The notes beneath the pieces are model-generated. The model made no database searches. It was not told where the DNA came from and was given only the letters and a program-made list of their open reading frames with translations. The translations under genes and the position numbers were made by a program. This document shows, piece after piece, positions 35,406 to 45,313 of a DNA stretch of 64,000 bases; position 1 is the stretch's first letter; every line of letters begins with the position of its first letter. The stretch spans positions 1,984,001-2,048,000 of the forward strand of contig NZ_CP035119.1 of the NCBI RefSeq assembly GCF_004087835.1, in the 5' to 3' direction. Source of the stretch: Halorussus pelagicus. Lineage in GTDB: Archaea; Halobacteriota; Halobacteria; Halobacteriales; Haladaptataceae.

Positions 35406-36530
35406 TCAGTCGTCCGTCGCGTTCGGTTCGCTGGCGTTGCTGGTCGCGGACCCCGCGGCGGTCTCGACGGCCGCTCCGTCGTCGCTCGACCGGGCCTTGA
35501 CCGCCTCGGGGTCGAACTCGTTTTGGTCCGTGTTGGGTTCGAGTCCGGCGCGTTCGACCACTTCGATGTCGTCGCCGGGCGACTGGCCCTCTGTCGTGAG
35601 GTAGTCGCCGGTGAGCATCCCGTCGGCACCTGCCTCGAATGGCAGGTGTTGCTCGTCGGCGTCGAGGTTGACCTCGCGGCCGCCGGTGAGTCGGACCCGC
35701 GCCTCCGGGTGGAGGAGTCGGTACACCGCGATGGTCTCGATAATCTCCTCGGTCGAGATGTCGGCGGTTCCGTCCTCGCCCATCGGCGTCCCCTCGACCG
35801 GATTGAGGATGTTGACCGGGAGCGACGAGACCCCGATATCCCGGAGCGCCAGCGCGGCGTCCACTCGGTCGGTCGGGGCCTCGCCCATGCCGAGGATGAC
35901 GCCCGCACAGAGGTCCATCCCGGCGGCTTTCGCGCGTTCGAGGGTCTTCACTCGGTCCTCGAACTCGTGCGTCGAGACGACCTCCGGGAAGTAGTTCGGT
36001 GAGGTCTCGATGTTGTGATTGTAATGGTTGATACCCTCGTCGGCGAGAATTTCGGCTTCCTCCTCGGTCAGGATGCCGAGGCTGGCGTCTACCTCCACGT
36101 CGGTCTCGTCGCGGACGAGTCGAATCGCTTGGATGACCTCGTCCCACTCGTCAGGGCGCTTCTCCTTGCTGACGCCCTTCTCCGCGACGACGATGCCGAA
36201 CCGCTGTGCGCCGTCGCGCTCGGCCCGCTTGGCCGCTTCGAGTATCTCCTCGGGACCGAGAAAGCCGTAGTTGTCGATGCCCGTGTCGAAGTGGACAGAC
36301 TGTGCGCAGAACCCGCAGTCCTCCGCGCAGTTGCCCGCCTTCGCGTTTACGATACTACACGCGTCTACCGTGTCGTCGCCGTAGTAGGCCCGCACGTAGT
36401 CGGCGGCGGGCGCAAGGTCCTCGACGGGTTGCGCCAGCAACGCGAGCGCGTCGCGCCGGTCGAGGCGCTCGCCGTCGATGACTCTGGCGACCGCGTCGTC
36501 TACCGTCCGATTGCCTGTCCTGTCAACCAC
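35406..36530 (-). CDS. bioB: biotin synthase
   Basis: 374 residues. Radical SAM enzyme inserting sulfur into dethiobiotin. The 4Fe-4S motif is NCAEDCGFCAQS (CxxxCxxC), and family motifs GMGEAPTDRVD and NILNPVEGTPMGE follow. The last 40 residues form an acidic Ala/Ser/Thr-rich tail unlike most BioB and typical of halophilic additions. GTG start at 36530; a TATA-like TACTATGAC lies 30 bases upstream. First gene of the bio operon. Confidence 0.95.
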   Translation of the reverse strand: MVDRTGNRTVDDAVARVIDGERLDRRDALALLAQPVEDLAPAADYVRAYYGDDTVDACSIVNAKAGNCAEDCGFCAQSVHFDTGIDNYGFLGPEEILEAAKRAERDGAQRFGIVVAEKGVSKEKRPDEWDEVIQAIRLVRDETDVEVDASLGILTEEEAEILADEGINHYNHNIETSPNYFPEVVSTHEFEDRVKTLERAKAAGMDLCAGVILGMGEAPTDRVDAALALRDIGVSSLPVNILNPVEGTPMGEDGTADISTEEIIETIAVYRLLHPEARVRLTGGREVNLDADEQHLPFEAGADGMLTGDYLTTEGQSPGDDIEVVERAGLEPNTDQNEFDPEAVKARSSDDGAAVETAAGSATSNASEPNATDD

Positions 36531-36551
36531 GTCAGCTAGTTGAGTTTACGA
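36521..36551. promoter_or_regulatory. candidate biotin-repressor operator at bioB
   Basis: TGTCAAC on plus and GTTTACG form an imperfect inverted pair (core GTCAAC / GTTTAC, 5 of 6 matching) 16 bases apart, between the TATA-like element and the bioB start. It resembles the BirA operator (TTGTAAACC spaced from GGTTTACAA) but is two bases shorter. Suggestive only. Confidence 0.3.
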
Positions 36552-36633
36552 GCGTCATAGTAGTTTGGAAAGCCAAGGAGAGTAATATGAAAATTGAAAC
36601 GAGCGGGATTGCAGGCGGGTCGGATTCGGCTTC

Positions 36634-36819
36634 TCAGGAGGCCGACTCGACCTCGTTGGCGAGGTCGGTCCCGCAGTTCCGACAGCAGGTCGCGCCCAAT
36701 GGGACCGACGTGCCACACTCAGAACGAGCCTTGCAGTCCCGGAGGACCCGCCGCTGAGAGGCGTTTCGGTACTTGTACGGGCCGTGGACGAAGGTTTTGA
36801 AATTCTGGGTGTCTGTACT
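36634..36819 (-). pseudogene. zinc-ribbon gene remnant downstream of truD
   Basis: A 61-codon frame with no possible ATG, GTG, TTG or CTG start. It contains ECGTSVPLGATCCRNCGTDL, the layout of a zinc ribbon (CG..VP.GA..C..CGT.L), but the first Cys of the CxxC is replaced by Arg (a CGT codon where TGT would be needed). Lying 27 bases after the truD stop on the same strand, it looks like a decayed cotranscribed gene. The rest of the 316-base gap to bioB shows nothing else. Confidence 0.4.
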
Positions 36820-36846
36820 CTAAATACGGCCGCTAACTCTCAGAGA

Positions 36847-38184
36847 TTACTCCTCGGCGGGGTCGTTCTTCATGAACTCCCGGAGGACCACCGTCGCGTA
36901 CGACCCCTTCGGGAGCGCGAACTCGAAGGTCAAGGGGTCGCGCTCGATTGCGAGGTCGGTCCGGACCAGTATCGCGCGCCGGGTGCCAGTCGAGTGGAAC
37001 TCGCCCGGCAGGTCGAAGTCCTCGGGAGCGAGGTCCAACTCGTCCAGGACCTCGCGCTCGATGTCGCCGTGCTCGCCCTCGGCGAGTTCCGTCTCGGTCC
37101 CGACCAGCGGCGCGGTCACGAACGCCCGACCGCGCTCGCAGTGGCGTGCGACGGTTTCGACCCGGCGCTCGGTCACGCGCTGTTCGCGGTCGGGGTCCGG
37201 CAGGGCGAGACCGTCAACCTCCTCGGCGAAACAGACAACGTCGCCTTCGACCGGGCGGTGGAAGGGCAGGTCTCGCTCCAGTCGCTCGCTCAGAATCTTG
37301 TTGAAGGCGTACGACTGGGCCGCGTTGACGAACAGTCGCTGGAGGTTCGAGGGGACGGCTTCCAGCGCCGCCCGGAAGTCCTCGGGGTCGTCGCCGCCCG
37401 ACTCGACCAACTGATTCGCCATCGCGCGCTCGAAGCCGAGGCGCGGGGGGATGGCGTCGAGCGCGGCCTGCCAGTCGCGTTCCTCGAAGGCGTCTTCGGC
37501 CTCGCGGCGGGCGCGCTGGCTCCCCTCGGGTTCGGTCTCGTAGGGGTTGGCGACGTAGGCCCGGACGGCCTCCTCCCACTCGCCGCGGACGACGTGGAGA
37601 CCGACATCGTGAGTAACGGGGCGGCGACTCCCGAACCGCTGTTGGCCGAAGAAGTTGGGGACGCCGACCGCGCCCGCCGACTCGTCGGCCCAGTCGGCCA
37701 GTTGCCCGCGAATCTCCTCAGCGTTCTCGGGGCGTTCGGTGTCCCGGAGCGTAATCTCGAACTCGTTGCCCGCGAGGTCGCCGAACTGGATTCCGCGGCC
37801 CGAGCGACCCAACACTTCGATGTCGGCGTCGTAGATGGAGACTTCGGCGAGGTCCGACTTGTCGATTTTCCGGAGGCTGAACAGTTGGGTCGTGACGGCG
37901 TACTTGTCCTTGGTTCCGGCCCACGAGACGCGCTCGCGGCTGATTCCCAGCGCGTCGGCGAGTCGCTTGGCGAAGTCGTTGGTGTCCCACTCCCGGAGCG
38001 TCGCCCGGACGACGAGGTGGGGGTACGCGCCGGGGTCGGCGTCGGCGGGTTCGGCGTCGAACCGCTCTATCTCCCGGACGCGGAAGTCCTCGGGAGAGTC
38101 CCTGAGTCGCCCGCCCACGCCGTCGCCGTCGCTGACGAAATATTCGATGCCGACCGCCCGCTCGACTGGGTACGCCTCGCGCAT
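36847..38184 (-). CDS. truD: tRNA pseudouridine(13) synthase
   Basis: 445 residues. TruD makes pseudouridine at position 13 of tRNAs. The catalytic Asp is Asp93 in [12 protein letters not shown], and [20 protein letters not shown] (NFFGxQRFG) is the family hallmark, with the insertion TRUD domain in the middle of the protein. ATG 38184. It stands on the same strand as pth2 with a 417-base gap containing only a small opposite-strand frame. Confidence 0.95.
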   Translation of the reverse strand: MREAYPVERAVGIEYFVSDGDGVGGRLRDSPEDFRVREIERFDAEPADADPGAYPHLVVRATLREWDTNDFAKRLADALGISRERVSWAGTKDKYAVTTQLFSLRKIDKSDLAEVSIYDADIEVLGRSGRGIQFGDLAGNEFEITLRDTERPENAEEIRGQLADWADESAGAVGVPNFFGQQRFGSRRPVTHDVGLHVVRGEWEEAVRAYVANPYETEPEGSQRARREAEDAFEERDWQAALDAIPPRLGFERAMANQLVESGGDDPEDFRAALEAVPSNLQRLFVNAAQSYAFNKILSERLERDLPFHRPVEGDVVCFAEEVDGLALPDPDREQRVTERRVETVARHCERGRAFVTAPLVGTETELAEGEHGDIEREVLDELDLAPEDFDLPGEFHSTGTRRAILVRTDLAIERDPLTFEFALPKGSYATVVLREFMKNDPAEE

Positions 38185-38452
38185 TCGCTCGGTCTTGGTG
38201 GTCGGTGGGCTTGTATCTGGCTTCCTGCGACGAGGGGGTACCGAGATGTTGCGAGCCGAGCGGGAGCGAGCGACCCGACTACAGAGGCGGTTCTTGCGGT
38301 TCCTCGAACCTGTTTAGCTCGTCGCGTCGGTGGGTATCGGTCGTCGGTAGTGCGGTTCGCTCGTTCGGTTTCGGAGTCGAAGCGGCCGAACCGCTCGTCC
38401 GACATCCTCGCAGACCGATACTTGTTTCAGGATGAAATGAGTCCGCTCTCAT

Positions 38453-38557
38453 ATGAAGCCGATACCGTTCGCAGTTGCCGTTTCCGTCGCATTCGCCCTC
38501 GCGTACTCGTTCGTTCGGTTGCTCTGGGACGACGACATGCCCAACATCATCGGGTAA
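38453..38557 (+). CDS. possible 34-aa membrane peptide
   Basis: 34 residues, MKPIPFAVAVSVAFALAYSF followed by VRLLWDDDMPNIIG, one membrane helix and a charged end. ATG 38453, TAA 38555-38557. A TATA-like GATACTTG lies about 30 bases upstream. It lies in the 417-base gap between pth2 and truD, on the other strand. Codon bias is only partly haloarchaeal and nothing is known about it, so it may be chance. Confidence 0.35.
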   Translation: MKPIPFAVAVSVAFALAYSFVRLLWDDDMPNIIG

Positions 38558-38601
38558 GTCCCGGTACGAGTCGGCGACCGTTTTCGACCGAATCCGGTCG
38601 G

Positions 38602-38940
38602 TCAGTACAGCGAGAGGTGGCCCGTCACTTTGTCCACGAGGTCGTCGTCCGCCGGGCCGACCGCCAGCGCCGTGACCGTGCCGGGGTCGAGTTGGGTGTG
38701 GCCCGCATCACGGATAATCGCGTGGGGAATGCCCTCTGCGCGGGCCTTCTCGGCGAGTTCGAAGAGTTCGCTCTCGCCGTTGCCTTTCACGACGACTTTC
38801 TTCTGGCCGCCGCCCTTCCACTCTTTTCGGGTCTTCGTGCCAGTGTCCTCGTAGGCCGACAGCGAGGCGTGAGCGACCTGTGCGGCGAGTTTTCCCTGCC
38901 CCATGCCGAGGTCGGCACGGGCGACGATGGTCTGTTTCAT
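38602..38940 (-). CDS. pth2: peptidyl-tRNA hydrolase 2
   Basis: 112 residues, the archaeal/eukaryotic Pth2 fold: [43 protein letters not shown] and [21 protein letters not shown]. It releases peptides from dropped tRNAs. ATG 38940. Same strand as truD, as in other haloarchaea. Confidence 0.95.
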   Translation of the reverse strand: MKQTIVARADLGMGQGKLAAQVAHASLSAYEDTGTKTRKEWKGGGQKKVVVKGNGESELFELAEKARAEGIPHAIIRDAGHTQLDPGTVTALAVGPADDDLVDKVTGHLSLY

Positions 38941-39014
38941 GGGGAGTCGAACGATTCGGGGCGTTAAATCGGTGGCTACTCCGGGCGCGAAAACGACACC
39001 GAATCGACAAAATC

Positions 39015-39767
39015 ATGTGGTCCGGTTCTCCACCGTTTCGCATGGTCCTCGACGCCCTCCTCCGACCGGACGACTTCTTCGCCGAGCGCGCGCCGGAGTT
39101 GAGTCTCGGCCGCGCCGCGGCAGTCGTCCTCGTCGTCGCCCTCGTCACGACCCTCGCCGTCGGCGCGTTCGGGTGGACGCTCGGCCAGCAACTCACCGCC
39201 ACGACCGAGATACCCAACGAGGAGCGCCCGCCAGACTGGATCTGCGAGAACGAGGCCGACAGCGACGCCGAGGAGATGATACAGGAAGACTGTGACGAAC
39301 CGAAGCAGAAGACGGTCGTAGTCGGCGACCTCCTCTGGGACACCTTCAGCGAGTTCCTTCCGTTGGTGTTCGTCAGCGGCCTTGTCGTGTGGCCGCTGAC
39401 GGCGGTCGGTCTTCACGTCGCCTCCGCGATGGTCGGCGGACAGGGGTCGTTTACCGACACGCTCGCGGTCACGGCGTGGGGCATGATTCCGAGCGCGATA
39501 CAGGTGATAGTCGGGGTCGCCTTCCTCTACGCCGCGTTCGGTAGCATCGACCTCGCGGCGTCGAACCCCGAGGCGCTCGCGCCCCAAATACAGTCGATGG
39601 TCGAGCGCGCACGGGGCGACACCGTGCTCCTGTCGCTGGCCGGAGCGGTCTGGCAGGGGTACGTCTGGTCGTTCGGGCTGAAACACACCCGAGACCTCTC
39701 GACCGGCGGGGCGGCGTTCGCTGGCGGCGGCGTCGCGCTCGTCGTCTTCCTTCTGGGTCTCGCTTGA
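39015..39767 (+). CDS. Yip1-domain membrane protein
   Basis: 250 residues with five likely membrane helices (first at about 35-55). After a hydrophilic loop with CENEADSDAEEMIQEDC it has the YIP1-like core (FLPLVFVSGLVVWPLTAVG, TLAVTAWGMIPSAIQVIVGVAF, split). Archaeal members have unknown function. ATG 39015 (MWSGSPPFRM) or the downstream ATG 39042 (MVLDALLRPDDFF); the second gives the more usual family start, so the first 9 residues are uncertain. Confidence 0.8.
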   Translation: MWSGSPPFRMVLDALLRPDDFFAERAPELSLGRAAAVVLVVALVTTLAVGAFGWTLGQQLTATTEIPNEERPPDWICENEADSDAEEMIQEDCDEPKQKTVVVGDLLWDTFSEFLPLVFVSGLVVWPLTAVGLHVASAMVGGQGSFTDTLAVTAWGMIPSAIQVIVGVAFLYAAFGSIDLAASNPEALAPQIQSMVERARGDTVLLSLAGAVWQGYVWSFGLKHTRDLSTGGAAFAGGGVALVVFLLGLA

Positions 39768-39808
39768 GAGACCGGTTCATTTAGGCCCCTCGGGGCTAAC
39801 TCCCGAGT

Positions 39809-40414
39809 ATGATACTCTCGGACGCCGACATTCTCGACCGGATGGAGGCAGGCGACCTCGTGGTCGAACCGTTGGACGACCCCGACCTCCAGATTCAGCC
39901 CGCGAGCGTGGACCTGCGTCTCGGCCGCGAATTTCTGGAGTTCCAGCGCACGAACATTCCCTGCATCCACCCCGACAGCGAACAGGAGGTCTCGGAGTAC
40001 GTCACCGAGACCTACGTCGATGAGGGCGACGAGTTCATCCTCCACCCCGGCGACTTCGTGCTGGGAACGACCAAAGAGCGCGTCGAGATTCCGCCGGACC
40101 TGCTGGCCCACGTCGAAGGCCGGTCGTCGTTCGGCCGTCTCGCGGTCGTCATCCACGCGACGGCGGGGGTCGTGGACCCCGGCTACTCCGGCCAGATAAC
40201 CCTCGAACTGTCGAATCTCGGGACCGCCCCGGTCGCGCTCCGGCCCGACACCCGAATCTCGCAACTCATCTTCACCGAACTCAAGAGTCCGTCAGACCGA
40301 CCGTACGGTGCCGAACGGGGTTCGAAGTATCAGGACCAGTCCGGCCCGCAGGCGTCGAAAATCGGCGGCGACGAGGAGTTCGGCGGCGAGCAAAAATCGG
40401 GTGATTCGGCGTGA
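39809..40414 (+). CDS. dcd: dCTP deaminase
   Basis: 201 residues. Trimeric dCTP deaminase, giving dUTP for dTMP synthesis, possibly bifunctional with dUTPase. Conserved blocks are [32 protein letters not shown] and [15 protein letters not shown]. The last 30 residues are Lys/Gly/Asp-rich and variable. The stop overlaps the next gene by four bases (GTGA). Confidence 0.93.
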   Translation: MILSDADILDRMEAGDLVVEPLDDPDLQIQPASVDLRLGREFLEFQRTNIPCIHPDSEQEVSEYVTETYVDEGDEFILHPGDFVLGTTKERVEIPPDLLAHVEGRSSFGRLAVVIHATAGVVDPGYSGQITLELSNLGTAPVALRPDTRISQLIFTELKSPSDRPYGAERGSKYQDQSGPQASKIGGDEEFGGEQKSGDSA

Positions 40415-41310
40415 GGTTCGCCGAGGAGATCGTCGTCGAGGAGTTCCTCCCGACGGTGCGCTCGATGCTGGCCGAGGACCTGCGCGACCGCGGCCTGACC
40501 CAGAGCGAGGTTGCGGACCTGCTCGGCATCAGCCAGAGCGCGGTGTCGAAGTACGCCAACGGCGAGGTCGAGCGCAACGAGCGCGTCCTCGCCGACGAGC
40601 GCGTGGGGAACCTCGTCGGCCGACTCGGCGAGGGACTGGCCGAGGGGACCATGAGCAGGGTCGAAGCCCTCGTGGAAATCGAGATTCTGATTCGGCGACT
40701 CGAAAACCGGGACCTCATCGCCGAGATTCACGAGACCGAGATGCCCGAACTCGCGGGCCACGGCGGCGACTTCCACGTTCACGACCCCGAGGGCGACCTC
40801 CGGACGACCGAGCGCGTCCGGTCGTCGCTCCGTCGGGGCCTGACCATCGTCGAGAGCGCCAGCGGATTCGCGTCGCTCATCCCCGCGGTTGGTTCGAACC
40901 TCTGTGAATGCACGCCCGACGCCGACGGCATCGACGACGTGGCGGGCGTGCCCGGCCGCATCTTCGACGTGAAAGGTCAGGCGACAATCCCCTCCGAACC
41001 CGAGTTCGGCGTGAGCGAACACGTCGCCTCGCTGTTGCTGGCCGCGCGCCAGGCCGGGAACGATGCCCGCGCCGCGCTGAACATCCGCTACGACGCGGAC
41101 CTCGTGGCCGCGCTGGAGGACGCGGGCCACGCGACCGTCGAGTTCGAGGCCGAGTACGACGACCTCGATTCGGTGGTCGGCGCGGCGCTCCGCGACAGTC
41201 CGGACGCGACGGTGCTGTACCACACCGGCGGCTACGGCGTCGAACCAATCGTCTACCTGCTGGGCGAGGACGCCGAGGCAGTCGCGGAAATGGCCAGAAA
41301 TCTGCTCTGA
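40411..41310 (+). CDS. thiR: thiamine-responsive regulator ThiR (HTH-ThiN)
   Basis: 299 residues. An N-terminal Xre-like helix-turn-helix ([23 protein letters not shown]) and a C-terminal ThiN-type thiamine-phosphate-binding domain (about 125-295). Fused HTH-ThiN proteins are archaeal repressors of thiamine genes, binding thiamine phosphates as co-effectors; a separate ThiN enzyme is not in this window. The thi4 gene 8.5 kb away is a likely target. Coupled to dcd by a GTGA overlap. I see no direct evidence for or against retained synthase activity. Confidence 0.88.
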   Translation: MRFAEEIVVEEFLPTVRSMLAEDLRDRGLTQSEVADLLGISQSAVSKYANGEVERNERVLADERVGNLVGRLGEGLAEGTMSRVEALVEIEILIRRLENRDLIAEIHETEMPELAGHGGDFHVHDPEGDLRTTERVRSSLRRGLTIVESASGFASLIPAVGSNLCECTPDADGIDDVAGVPGRIFDVKGQATIPSEPEFGVSEHVASLLLAARQAGNDARAALNIRYDADLVAALEDAGHATVEFEAEYDDLDSVVGAALRDSPDATVLYHTGGYGVEPIVYLLGEDAEAVAEMARNLL

Positions 41311-41343
41311 GTCGCCGTCCGCTCCGTCTCCCTCGCCGCGGTG

Positions 41344-41592
41344 CTACTTCTCCGGACGAGTTCGCAGTAGAATCTCGCTGTCCTCGACGGCTTCGACCCA
41401 ATCGCCCTTCAGCGCGAAAGCCTCCTCGTCGGCCTCGTGGCTCCCCCAGTCGAGTTTTGCCTTCATCTCCTCGGTCAGGGTCGGGTCAGGTTCGACGTAG
41501 GCGGTGCCGTCCCGCACCTCGGTCACGACGCCGAACTTCTCGCGGTCGGCGTCGAACACGGACGCGCCCTCGTCGGCTTCGGTGAACTCCAT
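41344..41592 (-). CDS. small acidic PRC-barrel-like protein
   Basis: 82 residues, beta-rich, MEFTEADEGASVFDADREKF onward with GVVTEVRDGTAYVEPDPTL. The short beta repeats fit a PRC-barrel-type domain. It is convergent with thiR (33 bases between stops) and does not show enzymatic motifs. Cytosolic; function unknown. Confidence 0.7.
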   Translation of the reverse strand: MEFTEADEGASVFDADREKFGVVTEVRDGTAYVEPDPTLTEEMKAKLDWGSHEADEEAFALKGDWVEAVEDSEILLRTRPEK

Positions 41593-41747
41593 GAGCGAAA
41601 TTCGACGCCCTCAGGCAAGACGACTGTGGCCATTCCGGACGGGCCACCCGAGTGGTTGCGGTCACGGGTCGCTTTCTTCTCCGTCGAAAAACGCGCTTCG
41701 CGTACCTCGACAGTGCCGACACGCCGCCGAAAAGCGGCGGGAGTCAC

Positions 41748-44294
41748 TCACGGTGGCGTGACCAGTTCGTCCTCGGATTCGTCGTCAGCGCCCTCGGTGG
41801 CCGTCGCGTCGTCAGCGTCGAATTCGTCGTCAGTCTCACCGTCACTCGTCGCACCCGACTCTCCGTCCACGGCCGCGTCCCCGGCGACGATTTCTCGGGG
41901 TTCGATTTCGTCCGACTCGCCGTCGTCCGTCCCTTCGTCAGTCGCGTCCGCCGCCGTCTCGAACGATTCGAGGAGTCTACTCAGTTCGTCGGCGCTGTCG
42001 GCCAACTCGGCGACGCCCTCGGCGGTCTCGCCGAGCGCGGCGGTCTGCTCCTCGGCGGCGGCCGCGACGGTCTGGGTCTCGGCGGTCGTCTCCTCGCTGA
42101 TGTCCGAGACCTCCTCGACCATCGAGACGACCTCGCGGGCCGACTCGGCCTGTCGCTCGGTCTGGCGACTCATCGCTTGGATGTCCTGGTTCGTCTCGGC
42201 GACGCCGTCCACGACTGCCTCGAAGGCTTCGACCGCTTCCGTCACCGTCTCCGCGCCGTTCGAGACCTTCCGGCGAGTCTCGTGGATGCCCGCGGCGGCG
42301 TCGTCGGTCTGGTCGCGGACGCGGTCGATGGAGTCTTCGATGTCCTCGGTCGCGTCGCGGGTCTGCTCGGCGAGTTCCTTCACCTCCTCGGCAACCACGG
42401 CGAATCCGCTTCCGGCCTCGCCAGCGCGAGCGGCCTCGATGGAGGCGTTGAGCGCGAGCAAATTAGTCTGCTCGGCGATGTCGGTGATGAACTCCGTCAC
42501 GTCCTCGATGTCGGCCACGAGGTCGCGCAACTCCTCGACCGCTTCGACAGTCTCCTCGGTCTGCGTCTCGATGGCGTCGAGTTCTCGGACCGCCGAGGCG
42601 GCCGACTCCCGGCCGTGCTGGCCGCGCTCGGCGACGCGCTCGGCCCGGTCGGCCGCGTCGTCGGCGGCCGCCGACACCCGCTCGGCCGTCGAAGTCAGGT
42701 CGTTCATCTCGCCGACGACCGACTGGAGGTGGTCGCTCTGCTCGGCCGCGCCGTCGGAAATCTGCTGGACCGACTCGCTCACGTCCGCGCTGGTCGCGGT
42801 CACCTCCGAGACGGTCTCGTCCACGAGTTCGCTCTCGTCGGTGACCGTCTCGCCGAACGCCCGGACCGACCGCAGGGTCGCCTCCCACTCGTCTACCATC
42901 TCGTTGAACGCCTGCGCGACTTCGGCCATCGCCTCGCTGTCGGCGTCCTCGTCGAGTCTGCGCGTCAGGTCGCCGTCGGCGCAGTCGGCCATCGTCTCGC
43001 CGAACGCCGCGGCGGTCGCTTCGAGGCGGTCGCCGAGTCGCTCGGCCTCCGCGCGGGCGCGCTCGGCCTCGCGGCGCTCGCGTTCGACTTCTTCGCGGGC
43101 CTGCTCGGTCTCGCTCATGGCCTGCTCGGCCTTCTCGCGGGCGGTTTCGGCTTCCCGAATCTGGTCGCGCAGCGAGTCGCGCATCGCGCCGAAGGCCTCG
43201 TAGAGACGACCGAACTCGTCGATGCGACCGGTTTCGAGGGTCACGTCGAGGTTGCCCCGTTCCATCTCCTCGGCGGACTCGGTGAGCGATTCGAGCGTCG
43301 CGGTCTGTCGGCGACCGAATCCGACCGCCGCGACCCCCAACACTGCGATGGTCGCCAGTATCATCGCCCCGAGACTCCGCCCGACGCTGTCGCGCATCGC
43401 GTACGCGACCCCCTTCGGCGTGTGACTTAGCACCACCCAGTCGGTGCCATCGACGGGCGCGTAACCGACGATTGACGACTTCGTGGACGCGAACCCGGAC
43501 GCGGTGGTGTTGGCGGTGTCGCCCGCGGAATCGGCCGACTCGCCGGTCTCGGCGCGCTCGGCCAGCGCGGCCGCGTCGAAGGACTCGGAGGTGTTCCCGC
43601 TGGTGTCCAGCACCGTCTCGCCCGCGCCGTCCACGACCAGCGTCTCGCCGCCGTCGATAGTCTGGTGGAAGTTGTTCGCCCGCACGCTCAGGCTGGCGAC
43701 CACGACGACGGCGTGCTCGGTGTTTTTGGGCGGCGAACTCACGAACGCGATGGCCTTCTCCTCCGAGACCGGACTCACGTACGGGTCGCTCGTGACGTGG
43801 ACGTTGGACGGCTCGTTCGTCTTCGCGTCCAACGTCGCTACGTCCCACGTCGCACCGAGGTCGGACATGTTCTCGTCCACAACTTCGCGGGAAGTGCTAG
43901 CTAGTACCTCTCCAGAACTCACTTCGACGTAGTGGACCCCGACGATGCTCTCGCCGAGCGACCGCTGTTGGCCCAGCAGGTAGAGACCGATCTCCTCGAC
44001 GTTCCCGTTCTGGAACTGCTTGGCCTGCGAGAGCGTCCGCGTCTGGCGTTCGAGTCCGCGAATCCACCCGTTCAGCCCGTCGGCCTGTAACTCCGCGGTC
44101 GAGGTGAGTTGGTTGCGAACCCCCGACTCCAGTTCCGCTTGGGTACTCGCGTAACTGAACGCACCGACGGTCCCGGTGACCAGCATGACGACCAGCACGC
44201 CGACGAAGAACTTGCGTGCATATCGTTTCCGTATCGAGTTAGGGACGAAATCTGATATCCCGAGTCGCTGGTACCACCTGTCGGTATCCTTCAT
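41748..44294 (-). CDS. methyl-accepting chemotaxis (halobacterial transducer) protein
   Basis: 848 residues. An N-terminal membrane helix ([19 protein letters not shown]) and a second ([18 protein letters not shown]) flank a dCache-like extracellular sensor (about 50-305), followed by HAMP domains and a long cytoplasmic signalling helix bundle. The core signature is [20 protein letters not shown] and [15 protein letters not shown]. It would relay a small-molecule signal through CheA/CheW to the archaellum motor; the ligand is unknown. No che genes are nearby. Two Ser/Ala/Asp-rich stretches mark the C-terminus. Confidence 0.93.
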   Translation of the reverse strand: MKDTDRWYQRLGISDFVPNSIRKRYARKFFVGVLVVMLVTGTVGAFSYASTQAELESGVRNQLTSTAELQADGLNGWIRGLERQTRTLSQAKQFQNGNVEEIGLYLLGQQRSLGESIVGVHYVEVSSGEVLASTSREVVDENMSDLGATWDVATLDAKTNEPSNVHVTSDPYVSPVSEEKAIAFVSSPPKNTEHAVVVVASLSVRANNFHQTIDGGETLVVDGAGETVLDTSGNTSESFDAAALAERAETGESADSAGDTANTTASGFASTKSSIVGYAPVDGTDWVVLSHTPKGVAYAMRDSVGRSLGAMILATIAVLGVAAVGFGRRQTATLESLTESAEEMERGNLDVTLETGRIDEFGRLYEAFGAMRDSLRDQIREAETAREKAEQAMSETEQAREEVERERREAERARAEAERLGDRLEATAAAFGETMADCADGDLTRRLDEDADSEAMAEVAQAFNEMVDEWEATLRSVRAFGETVTDESELVDETVSEVTATSADVSESVQQISDGAAEQSDHLQSVVGEMNDLTSTAERVSAAADDAADRAERVAERGQHGRESAASAVRELDAIETQTEETVEAVEELRDLVADIEDVTEFITDIAEQTNLLALNASIEAARAGEAGSGFAVVAEEVKELAEQTRDATEDIEDSIDRVRDQTDDAAAGIHETRRKVSNGAETVTEAVEAFEAVVDGVAETNQDIQAMSRQTERQAESAREVVSMVEEVSDISEETTAETQTVAAAAEEQTAALGETAEGVAELADSADELSRLLESFETAADATDEGTDDGESDEIEPREIVAGDAAVDGESGATSDGETDDEFDADDATATEGADDESEDELVTPP

Positions 44295-44450
44295 CGGTCT
44301 GAACTCTCCACCCGCCCTTCTTAAAACCTAAGACTATATAGGTAACGTAAGAGAATATATCTTAAATTTGGCCGTTTCGTCTGCATATCTGCCACCGAAG
44401 TTCGGGATTTGGCCTCAGACGTTTACTTGTCGGCCGTCGTCTACTCCGAC

Positions 44451-45128
44451 ATGTCACGCGATGCGACCGCGGCGGCACAGCAGTTCTACGGCCGGTGGGC
44501 CGACTTCTACGACCTCCTCGCGCGTTCGACGCCCGGTCTCGGGCACCTCCGGGCGCGCGCGGCCGACGCCCTCGCGCTCGCACCCGGCGACACCGTGGTC
44601 GAGATGGGCTGTGGCACCGGCGCGAACTTCCCGCACCTCCGCGAGCGCGTCGGGCCGACCGGCCGGGTCGTCGGCGTGGACTTCACGCAGGGGATGCTCG
44701 CGCGCGCCCGTGAGCGCATCGAGCGCGAGGGCTGGCGGAACGTCCACTGCGTCCGCGCCGACGCCACCGAAACCGAGTTTTGCGAAGCCCCGGACGCCAT
44801 CTTGGCCACCTTCGTCGTCGGAATGGTCGCCGACCCCGCCGCCGAGGTCGAGCGGTGGACCGACCAACTCGCGCCCGGCGGGCGACTCGCGCTTCTGGAT
44901 GCCGCCCAGACGACGCGCTGGTTCGGGTGGCCGGTGAACCGGGCGTTTCGGGGTCTCGTCGTCGCCTCGTCGCCGACCGGAACGGACGCCTACGACGCCG
45001 CGCCGTGGACGGTACTGGACGGTCGGGTCGCGGCGGCTCGGCGGGCGCTCAGAGCGCGCGCCGACGAGACGACCCACAGCGAACACGCGCTTGGCGTCGT
45101 GCGGATTACGGGCGGGCGAGTGGCTTGA
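44451..45128 (+). CDS. class I SAM-dependent methyltransferase
   Basis: 225 residues. Motif I is VVEMGCGTGANFPHL and the acidic SAM-ribose site is VGVDFTQGMLARAR; the fold ends with VRITGG. It resembles UbiE/Coq5-like or small-molecule methyltransferases, but the substrate cannot be told. ATG 44451 is supported by GTTTACTTG 25 bases upstream, a leaderless layout; a longer ORF start at 44409 adds 14 residues. Divergent to the MCP gene. Confidence 0.9.
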   Translation: MSRDATAAAQQFYGRWADFYDLLARSTPGLGHLRARAADALALAPGDTVVEMGCGTGANFPHLRERVGPTGRVVGVDFTQGMLARARERIEREGWRNVHCVRADATETEFCEAPDAILATFVVGMVADPAAEVERWTDQLAPGGRLALLDAAQTTRWFGWPVNRAFRGLVVASSPTGTDAYDAAPWTVLDGRVAAARRALRARADETTHSEHALGVVRITGGRVA

Positions 45129-45313
45129 CGAGTGGTCTCGCGCCAGAAGGGTCCAGTTTGGGGAGCGGTAGGCGATACCACTCCCGGATGACGGACACTG
45201 ACTGGCAGAGTCGCGTGTCGTCACTTCGATAGTGGTGCGCCGATAGAATAAACAGAGTCCATCAGACAGTGCGGTCTGTCAGACCGGCGGCCCGGAGACT
45301 CGGCGAACCGGTC
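45129..45313. other. short gap between the methyltransferase and the RND gene
   Basis: 185 bases without a supported gene. A 7-bp palindrome, CGGTCTG-T-CAGACCG (45272-45286), lies 27 bases after the RND gene stop (45314) on the minus strand and could act as a terminator hairpin. Confidence 0.4.

Noticed and set aside
36784-38967. 727-codon plus-strand frame over truD and pth2
   Set aside because: A shadow of truD and pth2, both strongly recognised on minus; its translation shows no family motif.
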